The notes below the pieces were generated by a model that worked only from the letters and a program-made list of their open reading frames with translations, did not search any database and had not been told where the DNA came from. From NCBI RefSeq assembly GCF_018682675.1, contig NZ_JAFMTR010000042.1:1-64000 (forward strand): 64,000 nt of DNA, read 5' to 3'. Made by a program: the position numbers and the translations under genes. Shown here piece after piece: positions 54,969-62,800 of this stretch. This DNA is from Sphingopyxis soli. GTDB taxonomy: Bacteria > Pseudomonadota > Alphaproteobacteria > Sphingomonadales > Sphingomonadaceae. Within the stretch, counting starts at the first letter, position 1; every line of letters starts with the position of its first letter.

Positions 54969-55095
54969 CGCCTCCCGCCCTATCGGAGAATTCGCCGGTG
55001 TCCAGTCGCCCTCGCCGATGCCGTTCGTCGATTTACGGATGTCATCGCCCGATCATGGTGGCACTAGCCGCCCATCGATTGAGGGAGATCATCGA

Positions 55096-56817
55096 ATGAC
55101 GCGTAAATTTGCCCGCTTCGGCGGCGCCGCGATGGCTGCGACGCTGCTGGTCCTGACCGCCTGCAACGCATCGGACAAAACGCCGGCATCGGCATCGGGT
55201 GCGAAGAACTGGACCGAGTTCCGCGATAATTTCCTCGCGGGCTATTTCCCGCTCAACCCCAATTTCGCGGTCTATCAGGGCAAGCACGAATTCGACGGCA
55301 AGCTCCCCGACTGGTCGCCCGAGGGGCTCAACAAACAGATCGCCTTCCTCGAAAAGACGATCGCCGATGCCAAGGCGTTCGACGGCGACATGACCGATGC
55401 GGAAAAGTTCGAACGCGACTACCTTGTCCACGTGGCGCAGGGCCAGCTCTTCTTCCTGAAGGACGCCGATTTCCCGCACAAGAACCCGGCTTATTATGTC
55501 GGCCAGCTCGATCCCAACGTCTATATCGCGCGCCCCTATGCCGACGCGACGACGCGGATGAAGGCCTTCATCGCCTATGCCCGGAAAGTTCCGGCGGCGG
55601 CCGAGCAGATCAAGACAAATATCAAGCTGCCGTTGCCCGCAACCTTCGTCAAATATGGCACGGCGGGTTTTGGCGGCTTCGCCGACTATTACACCGGCGA
55701 CGCCAAGAAGGCGTTCGCCGAAGTCAAGGACCCCGAACTTCAGAAGCAGTTCGATGACGCAGCCGCGAAGGCCGCCGCGTCGATGAAAGATCTCGCCGCC
55801 TATATCGGGTCGAAACCCGGCACGGCCGACGGCTATGCGATCGGCGCCGACAAGTTCGCCAGGATGATCCTGACCAACGAAGCGGTCGACACGCCGCTGG
55901 ATGAGCTGGAACGCATCGGACAAGCCGACCTCAAGCGCAATCAGGACGCGCTGAAGGCCGCCTGCGCGACCTATGCCGCGGGGATGACGATCGCCGATTG
56001 CATGAAGAAGATGAACTCGGACAAGCCGGCTGACGGTCCGGTCGCCGAAGCGCGGCGCCAACTCCCGACGCTGCGCGCCTTCCTCGTCGAGAAGGATCTT
56101 GTGACGATCCCCGGCACCGAACAGGCGCAGGTCGAGGAATCACCGCCCTACAATCGCCAGAACAGTGCCTATATCGACATTCCGGGGCCGTATGAAAAAG
56201 GCCTGCCGTCGGTCTATTATATCTCGCCGCCCGATCCGACGTGGGACAAGGCGACGCAGGATGCGTTCGTTCCCGGCAAGAAGGATCTGCTTTTCACCTC
56301 GGTGCACGAGGTGTGGCCCGGGCATTTCCTGAACTTCCTCCACTCGAACCGCGCCGAAAGCATCTTCGGCAAGCTGTTCGTCGGCTATGCCTTCGCCGAA
56401 GGCTGGGCGCATTATACCGAGGAAATGATGTGGGATGCGGGGCTCGGCAATGGCGATCCCGAAACGCATATCGGCCAGCTTTCGAACGCGCTGCTCCGCG
56501 ACTGCCGCTATCTCTCGGCGATCGGGCTGCATACCAAGGGGATGACCGTCGCGGACTCGGAAAAGCTGTTCAAGGAGCAATGCTATCAGGATGACGGTAA
56601 CGCCAAGCAGCAGGCGGCGCGCGGCACCTACGACCCGCTCTACCTCAACTACACCATGGGCAAGCTGATGATCCGCAAGCTCCGTGACGACTGGACGAAA
56701 GGCGACCGGACGAAGTGGAAAGCCTTTCACGATGAATTCCTGTCCTATGGCGGCCCGCCGATCCCGATGGTGCGCGCGGCAATGATGAAGGAGGATAGGC
56801 CGAAGGCGGTCTTCTGA
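55096..56817 (+). CDS. DUF885-family lipoprotein, probable metallopeptidase-like
   Basis: 573-residue protein with a lipoprotein signal (ATLLVLTAC, lipidated Cys22). The DUF885 hallmark HEVWPGH is at residues 404-410, an HExxxGH pattern like that of gluzincin-type metallopeptidases, with EGWAHYTEEMMWDAGLG downstream providing a further acidic ligand and YLNYTMGKLMIRKLRDD near the end. ATG at 55096 follows GAGGGAGATC. Peptidase activity is plausible from motif and fold but not proved for most members. It lies 54 bp upstream of the TIR gene and is probably separately regulated. Confidence 0.87.
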   Translation: MTRKFARFGGAAMAATLLVLTACNASDKTPASASGAKNWTEFRDNFLAGYFPLNPNFAVYQGKHEFDGKLPDWSPEGLNKQIAFLEKTIADAKAFDGDMTDAEKFERDYLVHVAQGQLFFLKDADFPHKNPAYYVGQLDPNVYIARPYADATTRMKAFIAYARKVPAAAEQIKTNIKLPLPATFVKYGTAGFGGFADYYTGDAKKAFAEVKDPELQKQFDDAAAKAAASMKDLAAYIGSKPGTADGYAIGADKFARMILTNEAVDTPLDELERIGQADLKRNQDALKAACATYAAGMTIADCMKKMNSDKPADGPVAEARRQLPTLRAFLVEKDLVTIPGTEQAQVEESPPYNRQNSAYIDIPGPYEKGLPSVYYISPPDPTWDKATQDAFVPGKKDLLFTSVHEVWPGHFLNFLHSNRAESIFGKLFVGYAFAEGWAHYTEEMMWDAGLGNGDPETHIGQLSNALLRDCRYLSAIGLHTKGMTVADSEKLFKEQCYQDDGNAKQQAARGTYDPLYLNYTMGKLMIRKLRDDWTKGDRTKWKAFHDEFLSYGGPPIPMVRAAMMKEDRPKAVF

Positions 56818-56871
56818 GGCTGGCGAATCGACGGACCCGCGGCTAGCCTCCCCGAAACGGGAGGCTAGCCG

Positions 56872-58023
56872 ATGGTCGACGTCTTCATTTCCTACTCGCG
56901 CGACAACAAGGCGCGCGTCGCACAGATCGCGCAGGCAGTTTCCGTCGCCGGCTATGACGTGTGGTGGGACGCCGAATTGCCGCCTCACCGGTCCTACGGC
57001 GATGTCATCACCGAAAAGATCGGCAGCGCGAAGGCCGCGATCGTCGTCTGGTCGCACCAATCGGCGCAGTCCGAATGGGTCCGCGCCGAAGCCGACGTCG
57101 CACGCAACCAGAAGAAGCTGGTGCAGACGGCGATCGACGATGTCATGCCGCCGCTTCCCTTCAACCAGATCCAGTTTGCCGAGCTTGCCGACTGGAATGG
57201 CGAGCCCGATCATCGCGGCTGGCGCAAGGTGCTGATGAGCCTTGAGGAACTATGCGGGCGGGAAGCCGCGCTGGCTGGCGCGGCGCCCGAGCCGCCGAGG
57301 CCGGCCCCGAACAACAGGCAGGCGCAACCCGGCGCTCGCAAGCCGTCCATCCTGCCGTGGGCACTGCTCGGCGTGGCGGTGATCGCGGTCGCGCTGCTTG
57401 CCTGGAAACTGCTCCGGCCAACATCGGAACCCGTCGCGGCTTCGGCCCCGACCGAGACAGCGGCGTCTGCCGAAAATGTCGAGGCCGCCCCCGCGTCGGC
57501 AACATCAAACCCGGCCGAAGCCTTCACACTCGCCGCGGTGATCGACGATCCCGACGGCTTCACCAATATCCGCGCGGGGCAGGGGACGCATACGCCGATT
57601 GTCGGCAAGGTACTCGAGGGCGAGAAGTTTTTGACCTACAAGCAGCCCGGGCAGTGGTGGCGCGTGCGCAAGGCCGACGGCACGACGGGATATATGTTCC
57701 ACAAATATATCCGACTGGTCGAAGGTGGGGTGGCGTCGGCATCCGAAGGCTATGAAGGGAAGCTGGATGGGCCAGTGGTTATCGCCGACTCCTCGACACG
57801 CGAGCTGACGCCTGCGGACGTTGCGCCGCTGACGAAGCAACAAGCCCGTCTGGCGCGGAACGAAATCTTTGCACGAAAGGGGCTTCGTTTCAAAGACCCC
57901 GAGCTACGGGAGGTCTTTGGTCGCTACGCCTGGTACAAGCCGACCTCCGATGTGGTCGAACTGTCACCGATCGAGAAGGCCAATGTCGCGCTGCTGAAAT
58001 CGGTCGAAGACGCGGCGCAATGA
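56872..58023 (+). CDS. TIR domain - transmembrane - SH3-like - YARHG protein
   Basis: 383 residues in four parts. Residues 1-130 form a TIR domain: FISYSRDN, the box-2-like region VWWDAELPPHRSYGDVI, and SEWVRAE with Glu73 at the position of the NAD-hydrolysing glutamate of SARM1-type TIRs (WVxxE). Residues 159-180 are one transmembrane helix. Residues about 215-285 form a bacterial SH3-like domain (GFTNIRAGQGTHTPIVGKVL; WWRVRKADGTTGYMFHKYI). Residues about 310-378 are a YARHG domain (LTKQQARLARNEIFARKGLR; FGRYAWYKP). SH3b and YARHG domains usually act outside the cytoplasm, so the likely topology is cytoplasmic TIR with a periplasmic sensor. GGGAGGC precedes the ATG at 56872. A 4-bp overlap couples it to the cyclase gene. 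Confidence 0.85.
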   Translation: MVDVFISYSRDNKARVAQIAQAVSVAGYDVWWDAELPPHRSYGDVITEKIGSAKAAIVVWSHQSAQSEWVRAEADVARNQKKLVQTAIDDVMPPLPFNQIQFAELADWNGEPDHRGWRKVLMSLEELCGREAALAGAAPEPPRPAPNNRQAQPGARKPSILPWALLGVAVIAVALLAWKLLRPTSEPVAASAPTETAASAENVEAAPASATSNPAEAFTLAAVIDDPDGFTNIRAGQGTHTPIVGKVLEGEKFLTYKQPGQWWRVRKADGTTGYMFHKYIRLVEGGVASASEGYEGKLDGPVVIADSSTRELTPADVAPLTKQQARLARNEIFARKGLRFKDPELREVFGRYAWYKPTSDVVELSPIEKANVALLKSVEDAAQ

Positions 58024-59786
58024 CCGACCGCGCCGCTGTCGAGGCGGAAGTCGCGTACCGCCTTGGGCAGGGCGATGCGCTTAGCGCCTTCGATTGCGCG
58101 GCTGCAGCGCGCCGCGAAGGCGTCGATAGTCCGCGCCTCCGTTACCTGATGGTCCGCGCGCTCGCGGCGTCGGGCGACAGCCTCGGCGCGATGCATCTTT
58201 ACGAGCAACTCGACCTGGCGGCGACGGGCGACGTCGACAGTCTCGCGCTCGCCGGGCGCATCTGGAAGGATGAGGCGTTCGATCATGAGGGCGCCGAACG
58301 GGCGTTGTTTCTTCGCAAGGCCGCAGCGGCTTACGAGAATGCGTTCAAGACGTCGGGCGCCGACTTTCCGGCGATCAATGCCGCAAGCCTTTATGCGATG
58401 CTCGGCGAACGCGATCGCGCGGCGGCGCTCGCGGGTCCGATCGCGGCCAATGGCGCGTCCGACAATTATTGGGATCAGGCGACGCTCGTCGAGGCGCTGT
58501 TGCTGCTCGGCCGCGGCGAGGAAGCGCTCGCCCATGCCGCCGCCGCCGCGCAGGCGACTGCGCGAGCTGGGGATCGCGCTTCGACCTGCCGCCAGATCGC
58601 GCGGCTCGCGGCAAGCGGTGCGATCGACGCCGCCCGCGCGGCGGCAATCGTCGCCTTGCTGCGCCCGCCGCCCGTCGGCGTCTATTGCGGACGTATGTTC
58701 CGCGCGGGCGGCGAAGGCGAGGCGCGTGCCGCGCGCGCAATCGCCGAAGCGCTCGATACGCAGCCGCTCTCTGCGCTGATCGGCCCGCTCGCGTGCGGGG
58801 CCGACATATTGTTCGCCGAAGCGGCGCTCGATCGCGGTATCGACCTCACCATCGTGCTCCCCTTTGCAGAGGATGATTTCATCGCCCAATCGGTGCAGTC
58901 GGGGGGCGAGGCGTGGGTGCCGCGCTATCTTCGCTGCCGCCAGAGAGCAGCGATGGTCCATTTCGCGAGCAACGCGCGCTATGTCAGCGACGATTGCCAG
59001 TTCATCCTCGGCTCGCACACTGCGATGGGTCTCACGAAGCTCCGCGCGCGCGAACTCGAAACCGAGGCGATCCAGCTCGCCGTGGTCGATCCCGAATTCG
59101 CCGCGCGATCGGGGGCCGAGATTGCCGGGACCAACGCCGATATCGCGCTGTGGCGGGGCAGGGGCGAGCGGACGCTGGCCATCCCGGTCGGCAATCTTGA
59201 CCGCAATCTCGACTTTCCTCCGGCCCCCAAACCACCCGAAGGGACGCAGCGCGGCCTTTACGCGATTCTCTTTGCGGACTTCGCCGGCTTCTCGAAACTC
59301 GGCGAGGCCGAGCTTCCGGTCTTCGCGGCCGAGGTGATGGGCGGGATCGGGCGAATCCTCGACGATTTCGGCGACGCGGTACTGTTCCGCAACACCTGGG
59401 GCGACGCGGTTTACGCGGTAATCGACAATCCCGCGACCGCCGCGCGAATCGCGCTCGCGATGCAGGAACGGCTCGACGTCCTGCCGCCCGGCCTCGGCCT
59501 CGAAGGGCACAAGGCCGGGATGCGGACCGGCATCCACTTCGGCCCGATCTATCGCGGCGTCGATCCCGTCGTCGGCAACGAGCTGTGGTACGGAACCGAA
59601 GTCACGCGCACCGCGCGGATCGAGCCCGTCACGCTGGTCGGGCAGGTCTATTGCACCCAGCCGCTCGCGGCGATGCTGGCGCTTGAAAATGCGCGCGATT
59701 TCGACTGCGACTATGTCGGCAAGGTCCGCCTGGCCAAGGATTATGGCGAGCTGGCGCTCTATCGCCTCTCGCGCCGCTCAGCTTGA
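58020..59786 (+). CDS. TPR-like - SLOG-like - class III nucleotidyl cyclase protein
   Basis: 588 residues. Residues 1-210 are alanine-rich helical repeats of TPR or TRAFs-binding type. Residues about 215-400 form a Rossmann-like domain with GVYCGRMF, IGPLACGADILFAEAALDRG and LTIVLPFAEDDF, which I judge SLOG-like. Residues about 408-585 are a class III cyclase domain: metal Asp420 in LFADFAGFSK, second metal Asp462 in TWGDAVYAV, and the transition-state Arg533 in VTRTARIE. The usual base-recognition Lys is replaced by Asn458, its partner Asp by about Leu522, and the catalytic Asn by Thr529, so the nucleotide used may not be ATP or activity may be lost. Cytoplasmic; no transmembrane helix. Coupled to the TIR gene by ATGA overlap. 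Confidence 0.8.
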   Translation: MTDRAAVEAEVAYRLGQGDALSAFDCAAAARREGVDSPRLRYLMVRALAASGDSLGAMHLYEQLDLAATGDVDSLALAGRIWKDEAFDHEGAERALFLRKAAAAYENAFKTSGADFPAINAASLYAMLGERDRAAALAGPIAANGASDNYWDQATLVEALLLLGRGEEALAHAAAAAQATARAGDRASTCRQIARLAASGAIDAARAAAIVALLRPPPVGVYCGRMFRAGGEGEARAARAIAEALDTQPLSALIGPLACGADILFAEAALDRGIDLTIVLPFAEDDFIAQSVQSGGEAWVPRYLRCRQRAAMVHFASNARYVSDDCQFILGSHTAMGLTKLRARELETEAIQLAVVDPEFAARSGAEIAGTNADIALWRGRGERTLAIPVGNLDRNLDFPPAPKPPEGTQRGLYAILFADFAGFSKLGEAELPVFAAEVMGGIGRILDDFGDAVLFRNTWGDAVYAVIDNPATAARIALAMQERLDVLPPGLGLEGHKAGMRTGIHFGPIYRGVDPVVGNELWYGTEVTRTARIEPVTLVGQVYCTQPLAAMLALENARDFDCDYVGKVRLAKDYGELALYRLSRRSA

Positions 59787-61076
59787 CGGCGCGCGCAGGC
59801 GGGCCGCGAAAAAGCCGTCGAGCCCGCCAACATGGGCCAGCATCCCCGGAAGGGTGCGGATGAAGCCGTTCGGGTCGGGAACGATGCCGCCGGGAAGTTC
59901 GTGGGCGAGGGCAGGGGCCACGGCCCAGCCCGGATGATCGGCGAGGAAGGCGGCGATCCGCTCTTCCCCCTCGGCGCGTTCAAGCGAGCAGGTCGCATAG
60001 ACGAGTGTGCCGCCTGGCCTCAACCAGCGCGCCGCGCGGTCCAGCAGCGCGGCCTGCAGCTCCGCCATGTCTGTAATCTGGCGAGCTTCGATCCGATGCA
60101 GCACGTCGGGATGGCGACGGAAAATTCCGGTGGCGGAGCAAGGCGCGTCGAGCAGGATCGCATCGGCGGGCGCCGATGGCTCCCAGACGCGGATGTCGCC
60201 CTGCACGACCTGCGCCGTCAGGCCGGTCCGGTCAAGATTGTCGGAAAGCCGCCCAAGCCGCTTCGCGCTCGCATCGACCGCGACGACGTCCCAGCCCGCT
60301 GCGGCAAGCTGCATAGTCTTGCCGCCCGGCGCGGCGCAGAGGTCGAGGACACGGCGGCCATCGCCCGTTCCCAGCAGGCGCGCGGGAAGGCTGGCCGCGA
60401 GATCCTGCACCCACCAGCCGCCTTCGCGATAGCCGGGGAGACTTTCGACCGCCTGTCCGCGCGCAAGGCGAACATGACGCGGCGCGAGCGCAACGCCATC
60501 GGTCCATTCGCCAGACACGGGGTCGGCCGCGAAGCTGAGATCGACGGGCGGCGGCACGCTCCACGCCTTCGCCGCCGCGTCGGCTACGCCATCACCCCAT
60601 TGCGCCGCCCAGCGCTCGGCAGCGTCGTGCGGCAGGCTTGCCTGGTCCGGCAGCGCCCATTCTTCCTGCTGCGCGCGCGACAGCAGCGCGTGTACCAGCC
60701 GCCGCGGCCCACCGGCGACGAGCGGCAGCGCGGTCGAAACCACCGCGTGCGGTGGGCTCTTCAACACGAGCAGCTGTGCAAGCGCGATGCGAAGCACCGC
60801 GCGGGATTTCACGTCGCCGGGCAGTTGCTGCGCCGTCGCGCTATCGATCAGCGCATCGATAGCGACCATCCAGCGCAGCGTTTCGGACACGATCGCGATC
60901 GCAAAGGCACGATCGGCACTGCCCAGCCCCTGCGTCGCAGCATGGGCTGCGAGGTCGAGCGGATCGCCGCGGCGCAGGATCGCATCGATCAGGCGTAGCG
61001 CGGCGCGGCGCGGTGCCGTGCCGGGCGGGTCGGGTTCATTTGCGCCGCGCCGGCGGTTTGGACGCCGTTCAGCCAT
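59778..61076 (-). CDS. rsmB: RsmB/NOP-family SAM-dependent RNA (cytosine-5) methyltransferase
   Basis: 432 residues. The N-terminal NusB-like RNA-binding domain covers about 20-150; the methyltransferase domain has the SAM loop DLCAAPGGKT, LDAPCSATGIFRRHPD with one conserved cysteine, and YATCSLERAEGEE with the catalytic cysteine. The likely target is C967 of 16S rRNA. Start at 61076 gives a basic N-terminus; another ATG 13 codons upstream is less likely. Its 3' end overlaps the convergent cyclase gene by 9 bp. Confidence 0.88.
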   Translation of the reverse strand: MAERRPNRRRGANEPDPPGTAPRRAALRLIDAILRRGDPLDLAAHAATQGLGSADRAFAIAIVSETLRWMVAIDALIDSATAQQLPGDVKSRAVLRIALAQLLVLKSPPHAVVSTALPLVAGGPRRLVHALLSRAQQEEWALPDQASLPHDAAERWAAQWGDGVADAAAKAWSVPPPVDLSFAADPVSGEWTDGVALAPRHVRLARGQAVESLPGYREGGWWVQDLAASLPARLLGTGDGRRVLDLCAAPGGKTMQLAAAGWDVVAVDASAKRLGRLSDNLDRTGLTAQVVQGDIRVWEPSAPADAILLDAPCSATGIFRRHPDVLHRIEARQITDMAELQAALLDRAARWLRPGGTLVYATCSLERAEGEERIAAFLADHPGWAVAPALAHELPGGIVPDPNGFIRTLPGMLAHVGGLDGFFAARLRAPSS

Positions 61077-61134
61077 GCGGGCGATCACTCTTCTGGTTGG
61101 CGGCGGACATATCAAGGCCTATGTTGCGGCGATC

Positions 61135-61341
61135 ATGGCCGACAATAGCAAATCGATGATGGGCGGTACGCCGCGCGCGACGAAACGCCCCGCGCATGTG
61201 AAGCCGCCCGAAGGCTGGACGAACGAGCCCGTTCCCGCGCCCGAACCCTTGCTTGAGGACAAGGCCGAGGACCAGCCCGGCGGACGCAATCCGGTGCGCT
61301 ACGGCGATTGGGAACTCAAGGGACTTGCCATCGATTTCTGA
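61135..61341 (+). CDS. DUF1674 protein (SDHAF4-like succinate dehydrogenase assembly factor)
   Basis: 68-residue protein with the complete C-terminal DUF1674 signature GGRNPVRYGDWELKGLAIDF. The eukaryotic homologue SDHAF4 protects flavinylated SdhA before assembly of complex II; bacterial members are thought to do the same. The N-terminal half is low complexity (KRPAHVKPPEGWTNEPVPAP). Starts at ATG 61135, divergent from rsmB with a 58-bp gap. No succinate dehydrogenase genes are in the window. Confidence 0.85.
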   Translation: MADNSKSMMGGTPRATKRPAHVKPPEGWTNEPVPAPEPLLEDKAEDQPGGRNPVRYGDWELKGLAIDF

Positions 61342-61358
61342 ATCGCAGGCTGTAAAGA

Positions 61359-61901
61359 TCAAAAGGGATTCATCCGCGAAAGAAGCCGGTCACGGTCGAT
61401 GAACTGATGCTTCAGCGCCGCCGCGATATGCAGGACGACCAGCGCCAGCATGGTCAGCCCAAGCATTTCGTGCCGTTCATGAAGAACATCGGCGACCTGC
61501 TTGTCGGGCCCGACGATGGAGGGAATGGCGAACAGTCCGAAGAAATCGATCGGACGATCCGCCGCCGACATCCAGACCCAACCCGAAAGCGGCAGCAGGA
61601 TCAGCAGCACATAGAAAAGGAAGTGCGCGAAGCGGCTGGCCCGGCGTTCCCACGCGCGCATCGTTTCGGGTGGCGGCGGCGCCTTGTTGACCAGGCGCCA
61701 CAGGATGCGGATCAGCGTCAGCGCCAATATCGCCATGCCCAGCGCCTTGTGGGCGTTCATCGCGGCGCGATGGGCGTCGCGGGGCAAACCTTCGGTCAGC
61801 ATGGCGAGGCAGATGTTCGCGATCACTGCCAGGCCGATGAGCCAGTGAAGCCCTATGGCCACCCTCGAATAGCGCGATCGGGCGTTGTCGATGGTGGCCA
61901 T
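61359..61901 (-). CDS. Cytochrome b561 family membrane protein
   Basis: 180-residue di-heme b-type cytochrome. Four hydrophobic helices hold the heme histidines: IGLHWLIGLAVIANICLAM, MNAHKALGMAILALTLIRIL, FLFYVLLILLPLSGWVWM and HERHEMLGLTMLALVVLHIA. Probably transfers electrons from ubiquinol, for example to superoxide in the manner of CybB. ATG at 61901. Thirteen bp downstream of the SapC gene stop on the same strand. Confidence 0.9.
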   Translation of the reverse strand: MATIDNARSRYSRVAIGLHWLIGLAVIANICLAMLTEGLPRDAHRAAMNAHKALGMAILALTLIRILWRLVNKAPPPPETMRAWERRASRFAHFLFYVLLILLPLSGWVWMSAADRPIDFFGLFAIPSIVGPDKQVADVLHERHEMLGLTMLALVVLHIAAALKHQFIDRDRLLSRMNPF

Positions 61902-61914
61902 GGAAATATGCTCC

Positions 61915-62691
61915 TTAGACGGCAGGAACCTGGATCAGTTCCGGAACCTTACCCGAGCGGACCTGCTCGGCAAAGATTTCGCGCATCAGCTGCAGCGAGA
62001 AGAGGTGGGCAAAGATCAGCGCGAGAATGCCGTTCTGCATCATCTTGCGAAGCACGTCACCGCGCAGCTCGCGCAGCTTGTTCTCGTCGACCATCTGGAA
62101 GCCGCGATAGATGAATGGCTTGTCGTTTCCTTCGGGCTGGATCGCCACTTCGCCGTCCATCAACAGGTCGGCCTTTTTCAGTTCTTCGACGAACATGCTG
62201 GTGCGCTGACCCGCTTCCTCGAAGGTGCGGCAGAATTCGAGCACCGAATTCACCGGCTCGGTCGGCTGGCCATCGGCGAACAGAGCGTCGCCTTCCTCGA
62301 ACTTGCCGATCGCGGGCGAGGTCGGGTCGAAGCACAGCGACAGATCCTCGCTGTCGGGGTTGAGCCGCGCGAGCATGAAGGGATAGCGGCGGACATAGGC
62401 CGGGACATAGACCGGATTGATCAGCTTGCCCTGGTCGTCGACGAAGACGTTGACGCCCTCGTTCAGGCCCATCAGCGCCAGCGGGACCGGGTTTTCGCCG
62501 GACGAGAAGACGATGGGGAAATAGCGGCCGGCCGACACGAACTCGTCCGACGTCAGCGGAATGGCGTGCTGGCCGACCAGGAACTCCGCAGTGTCGAGGC
62601 TACGTGCGTGATAATCGGCGTGATCGACGCTCGAGAGCGGAACGAGATCCTTGTAGAAAAGCGGCAGGTTGTTTGCGGGCGCAGTGGCCAT
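61915..62691 (-). CDS. SapC-family protein
   Basis: 258-residue SapC-like protein of the type common in sphingomonads and caulobacters: PLFYKDLVPLSSVDHADYHA, FPIVFSSGENPVPLALMGL and YPFMLARLNPDSEDLSLCFD are family blocks. The name comes from a Campylobacter S-layer gene region; in alphaproteobacteria these genes often neighbour TonB receptors and their function is unknown. No signal peptide is visible. Probably cotranscribed with cytochrome b561. Confidence 0.88.
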   Translation of the reverse strand: MATAPANNLPLFYKDLVPLSSVDHADYHARSLDTAEFLVGQHAIPLTSDEFVSAGRYFPIVFSSGENPVPLALMGLNEGVNVFVDDQGKLINPVYVPAYVRRYPFMLARLNPDSEDLSLCFDPTSPAIGKFEEGDALFADGQPTEPVNSVLEFCRTFEEAGQRTSMFVEELKKADLLMDGEVAIQPEGNDKPFIYRGFQMVDENKLRELRGDVLRKMMQNGILALIFAHLFSLQLMREIFAEQVRSGKVPELIQVPAV

Positions 62692-62800
62692 GATCGAACT
62701 CCGGCTACATGCCCCGGACCGTTCGGGGCAATGAATAATGGCGCGCCTTATTGGCCCGCGCCGCGCGGCGCAAGGGCGTTTGCACGGGATGCCCCGGCTA

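Noticed and set aside
56872-59786. Calling the TIR/cyclase pair Pycsar or Thoeris
   Set aside because: No cyclic-nucleotide-binding domain in the TIR protein and no Sir2 or macro domain partner; only the logic is similar.
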